A stretch of DNA of 64,000 bases, from NCBI RefSeq assembly GCF_014852005.1, contig NZ_JACVAU010000001.1, positions 1,448,001 to 1,512,000 on the forward strand. The letters run 5' to 3'. Origin of the DNA: Pseudoxanthomonas sp. PXM03. GTDB lineage: Bacteria; Pseudomonadota; Gammaproteobacteria; Xanthomonadales; Xanthomonadaceae. This document shows positions 51,569 to 61,344 of this stretch, one piece after another. The stretch's first letter is position 1. The number at the start of each line of letters is the position of its first letter. The position numbers were made by a program, and so were the translations under genes. The notes beneath the pieces were generated by a model, which saw nothing but the letters and a program-made list of their open reading frames with translations, was not told the DNA's origin and made no database searches.

Positions 51569-54331
51569 ATGCAACTCAAGCGCAACCTGCTGAGCGCGGC
51601 GTTGGCGTCCGCCATCGCGCTCACCGCGACGGGCGTACAGGCCCAGACCGCCGAAACCGCCGACGAACAGACGCAATCGACCGATGCCACCGAGCTGGAA
51701 ACGGTGGTGGTGACGGGCATCCGCCGCGGCATCGAGAGCGCGATTTCGGTCAAGCGTGACTCCACCTCCATCGTCGAGGCGGTATCCGCCGAAGACATCG
51801 GCAAGCTGCCGGATGTCAGCATCGGCGAATCCATCGGCCGTCTGCCCGGCCTGGCCGCGCAACGCGTCGCGGGTCGCGCGCAGGTGATCAGCGTGCGCGG
51901 CCTGTCGCCCGACTTCTCCACCACGCTGCTCAACGGCCGCGAGATGGTCAGCACCGGTGACAACCGCAGCGTCGAGTTCGACCAGTATCCGTCCGAGCTG
52001 GTCGGCGGCGTGACGGTCTACAAGACGCCCGATGCCGGCCTCATCGGCCAGGGCCTGTCGGGCACCATCGACATGCAGACCGTGCGCCCGTTGAGCTTCG
52101 ATGCGCCGGTGGGCACCGTCGGCGTGCGCGGCCAGCGCAATTCACTCGGCGCGGCGGCCGATGCGTCCGCCTACGGCGAGCGCATCAACGCCAGCTACAT
52201 CACCCAGAATGATGCGCGCACGTTCGGCTTCTCGATTGGCTATTCGCATACCACCACGCCGATCCAGGAAAACCAGGTGGGCCTGTATGAGCCGTGGCAG
52301 GCCATCGGCGACAACTGGCGCCCGGGCGTCCCGGCCGGCACGTTTTATTCCGACGGCATCAAGGCGCTGCGCCGCACCGGCGAAACCAAGCGTGATGGCG
52401 TGATGGCCACGGTGCAGTTCCGTCCGTCGAATGCGTGGACGAGCACGCTGGACCTGTTCCATTCGGAAGCCGAGCAGATCGATACGGCCAACCAGTTCGA
52501 AGTCCATATCGGCGACTACAACGGGACGAATGGCGCGACCCGGCTGGACGTCACCAATCCGGTCATCAACGGCGACAACACCTTTACCGGCGGCACCGTC
52601 GGCAACGTGTATCCGCTGGTGCGCGGCATGTACAACCGTCGCGAAGACGAGATCAACGCCTTCGGATGGAACAACGAGTTCACGACCGGCCAGGTGCGCA
52701 TCATCGCCGACGTGGGCTGGTCCCGCGCCAAGCGTGACGAGCTCAACCTCGAGAACAACACGCAGATGCTGCCGTTCCCGCAGTTCGACACGCTGCAGCT
52801 GCAGATCCGCAACAACGGCTTCTCGCAGATCAATCCGGGCCGCGACTACTCCGATCCGAATTCGCTTTACCTGACCAACACGATTTACGGATCTGGTTAC
52901 GGCAAGGCGCCCAATGTGGTCGACGAGCTTCGGACGGCGAAGCTGGCGGCCTCATTTCCCGCGCCAGCCTTCTTCACGGACATTGATGTCGGTCTGAACT
53001 ATGCCGACCGCGAGAAGAACAAGCGTCAGCCCGAAGGCAACATTGACCGCGGCCCGCAGGGCGACACGACCATTGCGTCGGACCTGCAGTACCGTCCGGT
53101 CGACCTCGGCTTCGCCGGTATCGGCTATATCCCCTCCTGGAACGTTCCGGAAGCAGTTGCCCGCTACATGATCTTCAGCCCGAACGCGATCGCTCCGTAT
53201 CTCGTCGCGAAGTCGTGGGATGTCAGGGAGAAGACCAGCTCCGCTTACATCCGCGGCAACATCGACACCGAGTGGGGCGGCGTCAGCGTACGCGGCAATG
53301 CCGGCGTGCAGGTCCAGCACGTCGACCAGGCTTCCGACGCGATCAGGCTCAGTGGCGGCAGCAACCCGCAGCCCATCCACATGGGCAAGACCTTCACCGA
53401 CGTGCTGCCGAGCATGAACCTGGCATTCGGTTTCGATAACGACCAGACACTGCGTGTCGCGCTGGCCAAGCAGGTGGCGCGCCCGCGCGTGGACCAGCTG
53501 CGCGCCTCGCTGGAAGTGACGGCGTCCGACGGCCCGGACCAGAACAACGGCACCGGCCTGCGCAACAGCTTCGCCAGCGGCGGCAATCCGATGCTGGATC
53601 CGTGGCGGGCGTATGCGTTCGACGTGTCGTACGAGAAGTACTTCGGCACCAAGGCGTACGTGGCCGCGGCGTATTTCTACAAGGATCTGCAGACCTACAT
53701 CTACACGCAGACCGACCCGTTCTACGACCTGTCCGCTTATACGTCCGACATCCCGCCGCACCCGAATTTCCCGGGCGTCGGTGTCAACCCGACGGGCAGT
53801 TACTCGCGGCCGGTGAACGGCGAGGGTGGCACGCTGCAGGGCCTGGAGCTGTCGGCATCGCTGCCGTTCGACATGTTCAGCGATGCGCTGGAGGGCTTCG
53901 GTGCGGTGGCCAGTGCCACGTTCAACGACAGCAACATCCAGATCCGCGACCCGGAGAGTGCGTCCAGCGTGGGTGCAGGCGACATCGATCTGCCGGGCCT
54001 GTCCAAGCGGGTCTACAACCTGACGGTGTACTTCGAGAAGAACGGCTTCGAGGCGCGCATCAACCAGCGTCGGCGTTCGGACTTCATCGGTGAGATCGGC
54101 AACTTCAACGGCAACCGCACGCTGCGCTACGTGGTCGGCGAGAACATCACCGACGCACAGGTCAGCTACTCGTTCCCGGACGGGCATGCGCTCGGTGGCC
54201 TGAGTGTGCTGTTCCAGGCCAGCAACCTGACCGACGAGGCCTACCAGACCTACGCCGGCACCAAGGACCGTCCGCTGGAATACGTCGAGTGGGGCCGCAG
54301 CTACCTGCTGGGCGTCAGCTACAAGTTCTGA
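51569..54331 (+). CDS. TonB-dependent receptor for maltodextrin-type sugars
   Basis: A 920-residue outer-membrane receptor. The signal peptide ends at VQA (about 26). It is followed by ELETVVVTGIRRGIESAI, the TonB-box-like start, and a plug domain with SIVEAVSAEDIGKLPDVSIGESIGRLPG and VSVRGLSPDFSTTLLNGRE. This form of the plug is typical of the sugar-receptor (MalA/SuxA/BfrA-like) class of xanthomonads and Caulobacter. The barrel ends YLLGVSYKF with a terminal Phe. The context (GH13 enzymes, MFS transporter, shared operator) points to maltose or maltodextrin uptake. Start ATG 51569 has GGAGAGGGG upstream. Confidence 0.93.
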   Translation: MQLKRNLLSAALASAIALTATGVQAQTAETADEQTQSTDATELETVVVTGIRRGIESAISVKRDSTSIVEAVSAEDIGKLPDVSIGESIGRLPGLAAQRVAGRAQVISVRGLSPDFSTTLLNGREMVSTGDNRSVEFDQYPSELVGGVTVYKTPDAGLIGQGLSGTIDMQTVRPLSFDAPVGTVGVRGQRNSLGAAADASAYGERINASYITQNDARTFGFSIGYSHTTTPIQENQVGLYEPWQAIGDNWRPGVPAGTFYSDGIKALRRTGETKRDGVMATVQFRPSNAWTSTLDLFHSEAEQIDTANQFEVHIGDYNGTNGATRLDVTNPVINGDNTFTGGTVGNVYPLVRGMYNRREDEINAFGWNNEFTTGQVRIIADVGWSRAKRDELNLENNTQMLPFPQFDTLQLQIRNNGFSQINPGRDYSDPNSLYLTNTIYGSGYGKAPNVVDELRTAKLAASFPAPAFFTDIDVGLNYADREKNKRQPEGNIDRGPQGDTTIASDLQYRPVDLGFAGIGYIPSWNVPEAVARYMIFSPNAIAPYLVAKSWDVREKTSSAYIRGNIDTEWGGVSVRGNAGVQVQHVDQASDAIRLSGGSNPQPIHMGKTFTDVLPSMNLAFGFDNDQTLRVALAKQVARPRVDQLRASLEVTASDGPDQNNGTGLRNSFASGGNPMLDPWRAYAFDVSYEKYFGTKAYVAAAYFYKDLQTYIYTQTDPFYDLSAYTSDIPPHPNFPGVGVNPTGSYSRPVNGEGGTLQGLELSASLPFDMFSDALEGFGAVASATFNDSNIQIRDPESASSVGAGDIDLPGLSKRVYNLTVYFEKNGFEARINQRRRSDFIGEIGNFNGNRTLRYVVGENITDAQVSYSFPDGHALGGLSVLFQASNLTDEAYQTYAGTKDRPLEYVEWGRSYLLGVSYKF

Positions 54332-54354
54332 TCCACGCGATACTTTGCTCTCCC

Positions 54355-54389
54355 AGCCCGTCGGCCCCGTGCCGGCGGGCTTTTTCTTT
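54355..54389 (+). terminator. Rho-independent terminator of the receptor gene
   Basis: AGCCCGTCGGC and GCCGGCGGGCT form a GC-rich stem, followed by TTTTCTTT. It lies 24 bp after the receptor stop. Confidence 0.9.
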
Positions 54390-54424
54390 GGGGGCAAGGC
54401 CGGCGCTGCAGGACCGACAACAGA

Positions 54425-54450
54425 AAAGGCCAGGCATGCGCCTGGCCTTT
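54425..54450. terminator. Hairpin next to the displaced tRNA fragment
   Basis: A perfect 11-bp stem AAAGGCCAGGC / GCCTGGCCTTT with loop ATGC. It lies 17 bp from the tRNA-Ala fragment, at the 3' side of that fragment on the minus strand, where the original tRNA terminator would be expected. It is not the terminator now used by the intact tRNA. Confidence 0.6.
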
Positions 54451-54467
54451 CGGGTGTTTGGGCCGGT

Positions 54468-54502
54468 GAGGATCCAACTTCTGACCTCGTCATTGCGAAC
54501 GA
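54468..54502 (-). other. Displaced copy of part of tRNA-Ala (probable attachment-site remnant)
   Basis: These 35 bp match 56679-56713 inside tRNA-Ala(CGC) at 32 of 35 positions, and the last 20 (GACCTCGTCATTGCGAACGA) exactly. The copy covers the T-arm to the anticodon loop and no further. Such a direct repeat is what integration of an element into a tRNA gene leaves behind. The 211 bp from 54503 to 54713 contain no gene I can see. Confidence 0.75.
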
Positions 54503-54714
54503 TGCCTAGCCCATTGGGTCGCCTATGGTTAAGCCCTTTCGGATCATCAGGATGAGCGATCCTGTCCGGCTTTAAGTTGCCGGGAAGCCACCACAGGGCG
54601 GGCGGGGCGATTGAGGCGCAACAGGGGCAGCGGCACGGTGGGAACTGTCGCTCGCAGCCTACTCGGCAGTGATTTCAGTCCCGCTCTAGGACTTCTACCT
54701 TTGTTTCAGCACTA

Positions 54715-54939
54715 CTAGCGTCGGGTACGGCCTGCTCGGTCAGCACGATACATGCGAAGGAAAAGGGGGCCTGCAATCACCTTCGAAACTAGCAGGACGC
54801 CAAGTAGATTGATCCAGTACAGGTAGCTTGCTGGCACGGATAGAAGGCTCCCCAGCCACCTGCAGGCCAATACAAGTACAACCAACACCGGCAACAGCCT
54901 CAGCAGTAGGACAGTCAAGATTTCTTTGATGCTAGGCAT
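54715..54939 (-). CDS. Small two-helix membrane protein of the island
   Basis: I do not recognise it. The 74-residue product (MPSIKEILTVLL...) has two membrane helices: about 6-30 (EILTVLLLRLLPVLVVLVLA) and 40-60, then a basic tail ending AGRTRR. It overlaps the end of the HEPN-like gene by a few bases, so the two are translated together. An ATG seven codons upstream (54960) is another start. Small membrane proteins paired with a nuclease-like protein are common in abortive-infection loci, but no specific function can be assigned. Confidence 0.65.
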   Translation of the reverse strand: MPSIKEILTVLLLRLLPVLVVLVLACRWLGSLLSVPASYLYWINLLGVLLVSKVIAGPLFLRMYRADRAGRTRR

Positions 54940-56281
54940 GGTCCGATCGCGTCCTTTCATGAATTAATGACCCTAGCTGCTCTATGAAAGGAATCGCTTG
55001 CCCGGGGTCATGGAGTGCATTCACTGGCATCACCATTCCGGTAACGCCCCAGACCTTATTGTCGGCTTCATCAATGATCCATGCACACCCGTTTCCCCAA
55101 AGTAAGCTGTCGAACTGAAAGAAGGATGCGATCTCATCGAGCTGGGCGCGGGACAGACTGCTGTCCAGCTTCCGAAACATCGGCGGCCCGATTGGGTGAA
55201 CATCACGGCGCTCAAGGTCAAAGCGGAACTTGATTGCTCCGGCATGCTCTTTGCCGACAAACGTTAGGTCGATTGCCGTAGCACCAACGGCCCAGTCCTC
55301 CACTTCCATTCCTCGAATGGCTAGTGTGTCGCCCATCCGTTTCACGACCAGCGTTGCTGGCGATGGGAGCATGAGCTGGGCAGCAGGGATAGGACGATCC
55401 TGATATCTGATCCAAGCGAGGACTTGACCGTCCTGTGCGTCGCAAAAGCCTTGAATCCGATTCTGCTGAACTTTTGGGTGCGTCCCAGAATGCGGAGCGT
55501 CGACGAACTCCTCGATTGCGAGCCGCGCCAATTCCTTGTACACGACACGATCTAACGAAAACCGATATCGCTCCTGGTCTACATCCGGATCAACCGCATC
55601 GTCCTCTTTCGCGTGGGCAACCGCGTGACGCCCTTGCTTGCGAAGGTAGTCGCCGATTGATTCCCTAGTCGACGTCTCAATGGCGTGAATACGAGCCATG
55701 GCTTCTGGCGTCACGAGTTTGGGCACAGCAGATTTGAACCAAGCGCCACGCACGTCGCCATTAACGAAGTTTTCGATCACCTTGAAGAAGCTAAGTGCGG
55801 CGTAGAAGTCATTGCTTGATGACAAGCCCTCACGGAATAGAGCAAGACCCCGCAAGGCTCGCGGATCAGAAACACGCTCGATCGCCTGAAGGCCAATGTC
55901 CATGTAGCTGGACATGGCCGTAAATCTTCTGATTCGGCTATGGACGGGCCTAGTGGGGCTGTACGTGAAGTCAGTGATCGCCAGTGACGATTGCTCCGTC
56001 CACGCGATCACAGACGCGAACCGGGAAATCGCCGTTCTAGCCTCTTCGGGCGAGGACAGTGAATTCGTGCGCATGTTCACGGCGATGCCCGCTGCCAGAT
56101 CATCTGTTGCAGGCAGCAGGAGGAATTCAGACCCCTGAAACCACATCACTTGAAACTGATTCGGCCAAGACGCGCGCGTGTTGATATGGGCCGACATCCA
56201 AGGCCCTGTTTCGCTGCAACAATCCAGAGCACGTTGTGTGGTCTGGCTGAAATATGGCCACAAGGGATCCGATTGGTCCAT
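54932..56281 (-). CDS. HEPN-like domain protein (MauJ/Apea-like), unknown function
   Basis: A 449-residue protein with no close family I can name with confidence. The middle (about 150-265) is helical and carries RHAVAH (R218, H223), the R-x4-H motif of HEPN RNase domains. This, with FFKVIENFVNGDVRGAWFKSAVPKL before it, recalls proteins labelled MauJ and the Apea-type HEPN group. The N-terminal part and the C-terminal ~170 residues (beta-rich, two Asp/Glu-rich segments) are unlike anything I know. HEPN proteins often cut RNA in phage defence or toxin systems. Start ATG 56281 has GAGGGG just upstream. Lower GC than the flanks. Confidence 0.75.
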   Translation of the reverse strand: MDQSDPLWPYFSQTTQRALDCCSETGPWMSAHINTRASWPNQFQVMWFQGSEFLLLPATDDLAAGIAVNMRTNSLSSPEEARTAISRFASVIAWTEQSSLAITDFTYSPTRPVHSRIRRFTAMSSYMDIGLQAIERVSDPRALRGLALFREGLSSSNDFYAALSFFKVIENFVNGDVRGAWFKSAVPKLVTPEAMARIHAIETSTRESIGDYLRKQGRHAVAHAKEDDAVDPDVDQERYRFSLDRVVYKELARLAIEEFVDAPHSGTHPKVQQNRIQGFCDAQDGQVLAWIRYQDRPIPAAQLMLPSPATLVVKRMGDTLAIRGMEVEDWAVGATAIDLTFVGKEHAGAIKFRFDLERRDVHPIGPPMFRKLDSSLSRAQLDEIASFFQFDSLLWGNGCAWIIDEADNKVWGVTGMVMPVNALHDPGQAIPFIEQLGSLIHERTRSDHA

Positions 56282-56635
56282 GGCCGCCCCTCGTCCACTT
56301 AGTTTTCCTGATGCAGAAGCTACCAGACCCGGAGGTATCAAGCCCCTGTATGGAGTTAGTTCGGAAGGTGGTCTACTTCGAGCCAGTCGGATTGTGGTTC
56401 CAGCATCGGTTCTAGGACTTCCATTGCTGTGGGCGAGGATCATCCGCATTTGGCTTGGCGTCCGACCCTGTCACTACGAGTGCGGAGGCGACCGATTCGT
56501 TTCGCGAAGAAGTCCCGAGGGTGATTCGTTTGTAAGTTCCGTATAAGTCGGGCTGCCAGGAACAGACCACGCATCCGTGCCTCGACGACGGCTATCTGCG
56601 TATGGGCGCTGGATTTCGCAAGTGCCTGAAACAGA
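56282..56635. other. Non-coding part of the island
   Basis: 354 bp between the start of the HEPN-like gene and the tRNA terminator. It is AT-richer than the chromosome and should hold the promoter of the two island genes on the minus strand. I see no convincing gene, repeat or RNA in it. Confidence 0.4.
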
Positions 56636-56657
56636 AAGCCCCGCCGGAGCGGGGCTT
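56636..56657 (-). terminator. Terminator of tRNA-Ala(CGC)
   Basis: AAGCCCCGC / GCGGGGCTT, a perfect 9-bp stem with loop CGGA, is followed by TTTC on the minus strand, 8 bases past the tRNA 3' end. Confidence 0.8.
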
Positions 56658-56665
56658 CTTGAAAG

Positions 56666-56741
<76 letters not shown>

Positions 56742-56758
56742 ACAAGAGCGGCGCCATT

Positions 56759-57868
56759 CTAGCCCGCGGCCGCTTCCTGTGCCAAGCCCGCGCGGGCCAG
56801 GATGGGCGCCAGCGTGGGCTCCAGTTCGCCGCGCCGCCAGCCCGACAGGGCGGCGGGCCACTGGCCCGATTCCTGCAGCGCCTCCAGATACCGGCGCGAG
56901 GCCAGCACGCCGTCCGGCAGGCCGAGTTCGGCGCTGCGGGCGGACACCGCATCCTGCAGGCGCTTGACCTGCGCCTTGTCGCCATCGGTGGCGTTGCGCG
57001 CCAGCGGCATGCCGGCTTCGTCGTCCAGCGGCGTGGACAGCGTCTGCCAGATGGCGTCGGCCAGTTTGCGGGGCGCCTTGGGCTGGGTGTCGAACAGGCG
57101 CAGCAGCGCCGCCTTGTCCATCGGCGGCGTGCGGGCGAGGCCCACCGCGAGCTCGTTGTCCAGGATCCAGCTACGCGGCTTGTCGCTGGCGCGGGCCTGC
57201 GTTTCGCGCCAGCGCAGCAGGCGCACCAGCCGCTGCTGCGCGTCGGCATCGAGGAACTGCGCGCTGCGCATGGACAGGTGCGGCCAGCGTTCGCCCTCGT
57301 CGTGCGCCGCGTTCTCCACGAAACGGGCACAGTCTTCTTCCAGCCACGCAAGGCGGCCACTGGCTGCCAGTCCGGTCCGGAGCGCATCGTGCACCGCGAA
57401 CAGATAGCGCACATCGTCGGCGGCATAGTGCAGCTGCGACTCGCTCAACGGGCGGCGCAGCCAGTCCGAACGGGTCTCGCCCTTGGGCAGCACGACGCCG
57501 GTGATGCGTTCCACCAGCTTCTGATAGCCCAGGCCGGCGGCCACCCCGCCGATGGCGGCGGCGATCTGCGTATCGAACAACGGCGTGGGCAGCGCATTGC
57601 AGGCGAACTTGAACGCGACCAGGTCTTCACTCGCGCTGTGCATGACCTTGGTGATCGTGGTGTCCAGCAGCCACGGCCTCAGCGCATCGGTCATGCCCGG
57701 CACCAGGGGGTCGACGAGCAGCACGTCGTCGTCGATGGCGATCTGCACCAGCGCCAGCTGCGGCCAATAGGTACGTTCACGCACGAACTCGGTATCCAGG
57801 CCGATCCGCGTGGGCCGGCGTTGCAGCTGCGCGTCCAGCGCGGTGGGGGTGTCGATCCAGTGGGGCAC
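56759..57868 (-). CDS. rnd: Ribonuclease D
   Basis: The 369-residue protein is a DEDDy 3'-5' exoribonuclease that trims tRNA precursors. The N-terminal exonuclease domain (about 1-200) has the acidic residues in [22 protein letters not shown], the [22 protein letters not shown] segment, and YAADDVRYL with Tyr and Asp. Two HRDC-like helical domains follow (about 205-369; [28 protein letters not shown] is typical). The start is GTG at 57868. It lies next to tRNA-Ala on the same strand, upstream of it, but with separate promoters likely. Confidence 0.95.
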   Translation of the reverse strand: MPHWIDTPTALDAQLQRRPTRIGLDTEFVRERTYWPQLALVQIAIDDDVLLVDPLVPGMTDALRPWLLDTTITKVMHSASEDLVAFKFACNALPTPLFDTQIAAAIGGVAAGLGYQKLVERITGVVLPKGETRSDWLRRPLSESQLHYAADDVRYLFAVHDALRTGLAASGRLAWLEEDCARFVENAAHDEGERWPHLSMRSAQFLDADAQQRLVRLLRWRETQARASDKPRSWILDNELAVGLARTPPMDKAALLRLFDTQPKAPRKLADAIWQTLSTPLDDEAGMPLARNATDGDKAQVKRLQDAVSARSAELGLPDGVLASRRYLEALQESGQWPAALSGWRRGELEPTLAPILARAGLAQEAAAG

Positions 57869-58003
57869 GAAATCTCCGCGTGATGCGTGGTTTGCTCAGT
57901 CAGGGGACAATAACCTAAGGTCCGGGCTCAGCCCGTATCGTCTGCCGGTAGTGTCTGCCGGCATTCTCTCACGGGGGCTGCTGGCTCCCATCACGGAGGG
58001 TGT

Positions 58004-59842
58004 TTGCGCGCGATTCTTGCCGCCTTGTTGATCTCGCTGCCGTGGCTCGCCGCGTGTTCGCGCGATGCGGCGACGCCGGACGAAGCGAGCGCCGCCGCCG
58101 ATGCCGTACGCATGCCCAGCGTGACGGTGACGGGCGATGACAGCGGCGTGGACGAACTGAACTGGCGTCCGCCCGCCGTGGCCCTGGTGCCCGGCGATGT
58201 GGCCAATGCCCACCGGCGTGCGGCGCGTGCGTTGTCCGAAGGTCGCCTGTTCGATGGGCCGGATGACGCGATCCCGCTTTACCTCGCGCTGCAACGGCTC
58301 GATGCCGGCGATGCGCGCGCGAAGACCGGCCTCGGCCGCAGCCTGGATCGCCTGCTGGACCAGGGCGCGCAGGTGATGCGCCATGCCGAGGACCGCACCG
58401 AGGCCCTCCGCCGTGCACGGCAGATCGCCGCCGTGGCGCGTACCGTGGCCCCGGCCGATCCGGCGGTCGTCGCCTATCTCGCGCGGGTGGACGAGGCCGA
58501 TCAGCTCACCCGCCTGAACGTGGCCAGCGAACGCGCCCTGCGCGAAGGCACGCTGGGCGAGAACGGCGGCGGCGCACTGGCGGGTTTCCGCGAAGTGCTG
58601 AAGTGGAAGCCGGGCCAGCCGCGCGCCATGCAGGGGCTGGCCGCCGTGGAGAGCGCCATGATCCGCCGCGCGGAAGAAGCCGCACTGGCCAGCGACTTCG
58701 ACACCACGCGCCTGTGGCTGGACCATGCCGCCAAGGTCCGCGAGGACGCGCAGACCGTGGCCGATGCGCGCGTGCGCGTGGAAGCCATCCGCATGGCGCG
58801 CATCGCCGAACTGCGCGATGCCGGCGTGCGCGACATGGCGACGCCGCTCGGGCTGAAGGAGGCACGCGTGAAGCTGGCCGAGGTGTTGCGCATCGCCGAG
58901 CCCGGCAACCGCGTGGCGGCCGATTTCCGCCAGCGCATCGACCTGGCCACGCACTACGGCCTGTTCCGTCCGGGTCAGGCGTTCACCGACGCGCTGCACC
59001 ATGGTGGCCGCGGGCCGGCGATGGTGGTGGTGCCGCACGGTGGCTTCAGCATGGGCGCGGGCGAGGACGAAAAGGATGCCGCCGATGCCGAGAAGCCCGC
59101 CCACTACGTGCGTTTCGACCGCGGGTTCGCGATGGCGCGGCACCCGGTGACGGTGGGCGAGTTCCGCCGCTTCGTGGAAGCCACCCAGTACCGTCCACGC
59201 GCCACGCGCCGTGGCCATTCCATCGTCTACGACGAACGCAGCGGCAATTTCGTGCGCCGCAGCGGCGTGGACTGGCGCTCGGACTACACCGGGCAGCCCG
59301 CCAGCGACGACATGCCGGTGCTGCACGTCAGCGTGTACGACGCCGAGGCCTACGCCGAATGGCTGGCCGGGCAGACCGGGCACGGCTACCGGCTGCCCAG
59401 CGAGGCCGAGTACGAATACGCCCTGCGTGCCGGCCGGCAGGGCCGCTATCCCTGGGGCAACGGACAGCCCCCGCGCGGCGTGGCCAACCTGACCGGGGGC
59501 AACGACCGCTCGCCCAGCGGGCGCACCTGGAACAACGCCTTCGTCGGTTACGGCGACGGTTACTGGGGCCCGGCGCCGGTCGGGCGCTTCCGTACCAACG
59601 CCTTCGGCCTGAAGGACCTGGATGGCAACACCAGCGAATGGGTCGCGGACTGCTGGCATGCCAGCTACCGGCGCGCCCCGGCGGATGGAGCGGCGTGGTT
59701 CAATCCCGGCTGCCGGTCACGGGTGGTGCGCGGCGGGTCCTGGGCCAGTTCGCCGGCGCAGGCACGTGCCGCGTGGCGCTCGTCGTCGGATTCGGATATG
59801 ACTAATGCGCGGGTGGGCTTCCGCGTCGTTCGCGGCATCTAG
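58004..59842 (+). CDS. Formylglycine-generating-enzyme-like lipoprotein (SUMF1 family)
   Basis: A 612-residue putative lipoprotein; the lipobox is LPWLAACSR (Cys about 18). Residues about 60-330 are helical and TPR-like, and about 340-612 are a FGE/SUMF1 domain (MVVVPHGGFSMGAGEDEKD, HPVTVGEFRRFVEAT, PVLHVSVYDAEAYAEWLA, RLPSEAEYEYALRAG, VVRGGSWASS). The two active-site cysteines of true FGE are not evident, so it is more like the non-catalytic or regulatory members. The start is TTG at 58004, with GGAGGG four bases before. A VTVTG stretch lies near residue 40. First gene of an operon with the M48 peptidase. Confidence 0.87.
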   Translation: MRAILAALLISLPWLAACSRDAATPDEASAAADAVRMPSVTVTGDDSGVDELNWRPPAVALVPGDVANAHRRAARALSEGRLFDGPDDAIPLYLALQRLDAGDARAKTGLGRSLDRLLDQGAQVMRHAEDRTEALRRARQIAAVARTVAPADPAVVAYLARVDEADQLTRLNVASERALREGTLGENGGGALAGFREVLKWKPGQPRAMQGLAAVESAMIRRAEEAALASDFDTTRLWLDHAAKVREDAQTVADARVRVEAIRMARIAELRDAGVRDMATPLGLKEARVKLAEVLRIAEPGNRVAADFRQRIDLATHYGLFRPGQAFTDALHHGGRGPAMVVVPHGGFSMGAGEDEKDAADAEKPAHYVRFDRGFAMARHPVTVGEFRRFVEATQYRPRATRRGHSIVYDERSGNFVRRSGVDWRSDYTGQPASDDMPVLHVSVYDAEAYAEWLAGQTGHGYRLPSEAEYEYALRAGRQGRYPWGNGQPPRGVANLTGGNDRSPSGRTWNNAFVGYGDGYWGPAPVGRFRTNAFGLKDLDGNTSEWVADCWHASYRRAPADGAAWFNPGCRSRVVRGGSWASSPAQARAAWRSSSDSDMTNARVGFRVVRGI

Positions 59843-59859
59843 CCGCCAGGGAGAGGGTG

Positions 59860-60771
59860 ATGAGGCAAGATCCAAACGGACGCTCGCAGTACGGGCAGGG
59901 CGGCGGGCGGCGCGGCGGCGGACTGGGCAACATCCGCTGGCTGATCCTGCTGGGCTTCCTGGTCTATGGCGGGTGCTACTACCTCAACAATCGCGTGGTC
60001 GATCCCTACACCGGCGAGAAGGTGCTGATCGACGGTTCCATCGGCGTGGAAGAAGAGAAGGCGCTCGGCCTGCAGGCCTACCAGGAGATCCTGTCGCAGG
60101 AGCAGCCGGTCGATCCGAATTCGCAGATCGCGCAACAGGTACGCACCATCGCGCAACGCCTGATCGCGAAGATCCCGGAAGTCGAAGCCGCCATCGCGCA
60201 GGAGAAGGGCACCCAGGCCAGCGGCAACTGGAAGACCTTCGAGTGGGACGTCAACGTCATCCAGTCCGACCAGGCGAACGCCTTCTGCCTGCCGGGCGGC
60301 AAGATGGCCGTCTACACCGGCCTGATCCCGGTGGCGAAGAACGCCGACGCGGTGGCGGTGGTGATGGGCCACGAGATCGCCCACGCGCTGCTGCGCCACG
60401 GCGCGCAGCGCATGTCTCAGCAGAAGCTCACCCAGATCGGCCAGATGGCCGGCGCGATGAGTGGCATGGACCCGCAACAGCAGCAGATGGTGATGGCGGC
60501 GATGGGGTACGGCTACCTGCTGCCGTATGCACGCGAGCACGAGACGCAGGCCGACGAAGTGGGCCTGATGCTGGCTGCCGCCGCCTGCTTCAATCCCCAG
60601 GAAGCCGTGCCGCTGTGGCAGCGCATGAGCGAGGCCAGCGGCGGGCAGGCACCGCCGGAGTTTTCCTCCACCCATCCCAATCCCGGCACGCGCATCCAGA
60701 ACCTCACCGCGCTGATGCCCAAGGCGATGGAATACCGCCAGCGCTTCTGCAAGGAAGGCGCCGCGCCATGA
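59860..60771 (+). CDS. M48-family zinc metallopeptidase
   Basis: A 303-residue membrane-anchored peptidase. After a Gly/Gln-rich N-terminus a membrane helix follows (about 25-45), and then the catalytic domain. The zinc motif is VMGHEIAHALLRHG (HExxH, near residue 170), with the third ligand Glu in YAREHETQADEVG. This is the periplasmic (BepA/LoiP-like) M48 class that degrades misfolded envelope proteins. It is in one operon with the FGE-like gene before it and the SRPBCC gene after it (overlap ATGA). The GTG three bases upstream is an alternative start. Confidence 0.9.
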   Translation: MRQDPNGRSQYGQGGGRRGGGLGNIRWLILLGFLVYGGCYYLNNRVVDPYTGEKVLIDGSIGVEEEKALGLQAYQEILSQEQPVDPNSQIAQQVRTIAQRLIAKIPEVEAAIAQEKGTQASGNWKTFEWDVNVIQSDQANAFCLPGGKMAVYTGLIPVAKNADAVAVVMGHEIAHALLRHGAQRMSQQKLTQIGQMAGAMSGMDPQQQQMVMAAMGYGYLLPYAREHETQADEVGLMLAAAACFNPQEAVPLWQRMSEASGGQAPPEFSSTHPNPGTRIQNLTALMPKAMEYRQRFCKEGAAP

Positions 60772-61310
60772 CGTCGCTCCCGGCAACGCTGTTGCTGGCG
60801 GTGCTGTGCGTTGCCGCGCCCGCGCAGGCCGCGATCAAGGACGCGCAGCCGGACGGCTTCACCCTCGAAAACTCGGAGTGGGTGCCTGTCGCCCCGCAGG
60901 CGGCCTACACCGCGCTGGTGAAGGAGGTGGGCCGCTGGTGGCCGGCCGACCATACGTGGTGGGGCGATGCCTCGAAGCTCGTCATCACCGACAAGGCCGG
61001 CGGCTGCTTCTGCGAGATCAACGGCGCGCAGCAGGCGTGGCACATGACGGTCACCTTCACCGATCCCGGCAAGCTGCTGCGCATGACCGGCGGCCTCGGT
61101 CCGTTGCAGGGCATGGGCCTGCACGGCGCACTGGAATGGCGCTTCGTCGAAGAGAACGGCGGCACCCGCATCACCCTGTGGTATCGCGTCGGCGGCTACA
61201 CGCCGGATGACATGAGCAAGTTCGCACCCGTCGTGGACAAGGTGCAGGGCCTGCAACTGGGTGGCTTGGCCACCTTCCTGCGCAAGGGCACCGACGGCGC
61301 CCCACGCTGA
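60768..61310 (+). CDS. Exported SRPBCC-domain protein
   Basis: A 180-residue protein with a signal peptide (about 1-21, ending AQA) and then an SRPBCC (START/Bet v1-like) ligand-binding domain. Typical features are APQAAYTALVKEVGRWWP, the central beta strands with KLVITDKAGGCFCEI, and ALEWRFVEENGGTRITLWYRVGGY. The ligand is unknown. It overlaps the M48 gene by four bases (ATGA), so it is translated with it. Confidence 0.83.
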   Translation: MTSLPATLLLAVLCVAAPAQAAIKDAQPDGFTLENSEWVPVAPQAAYTALVKEVGRWWPADHTWWGDASKLVITDKAGGCFCEINGAQQAWHMTVTFTDPGKLLRMTGGLGPLQGMGLHGALEWRFVEENGGTRITLWYRVGGYTPDDMSKFAPVVDKVQGLQLGGLATFLRKGTDGAPR

Positions 61311-61344
61311 CATTCACTCCAACGTTCGAGGAAGGGAAGACCGC

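Noticed and set aside
54503-54714. A small gene or RNA between the tRNA fragment and the island membrane protein
   Set aside because: Only short frames without ribosome sites are seen, and no stable structure apart from weak stems.
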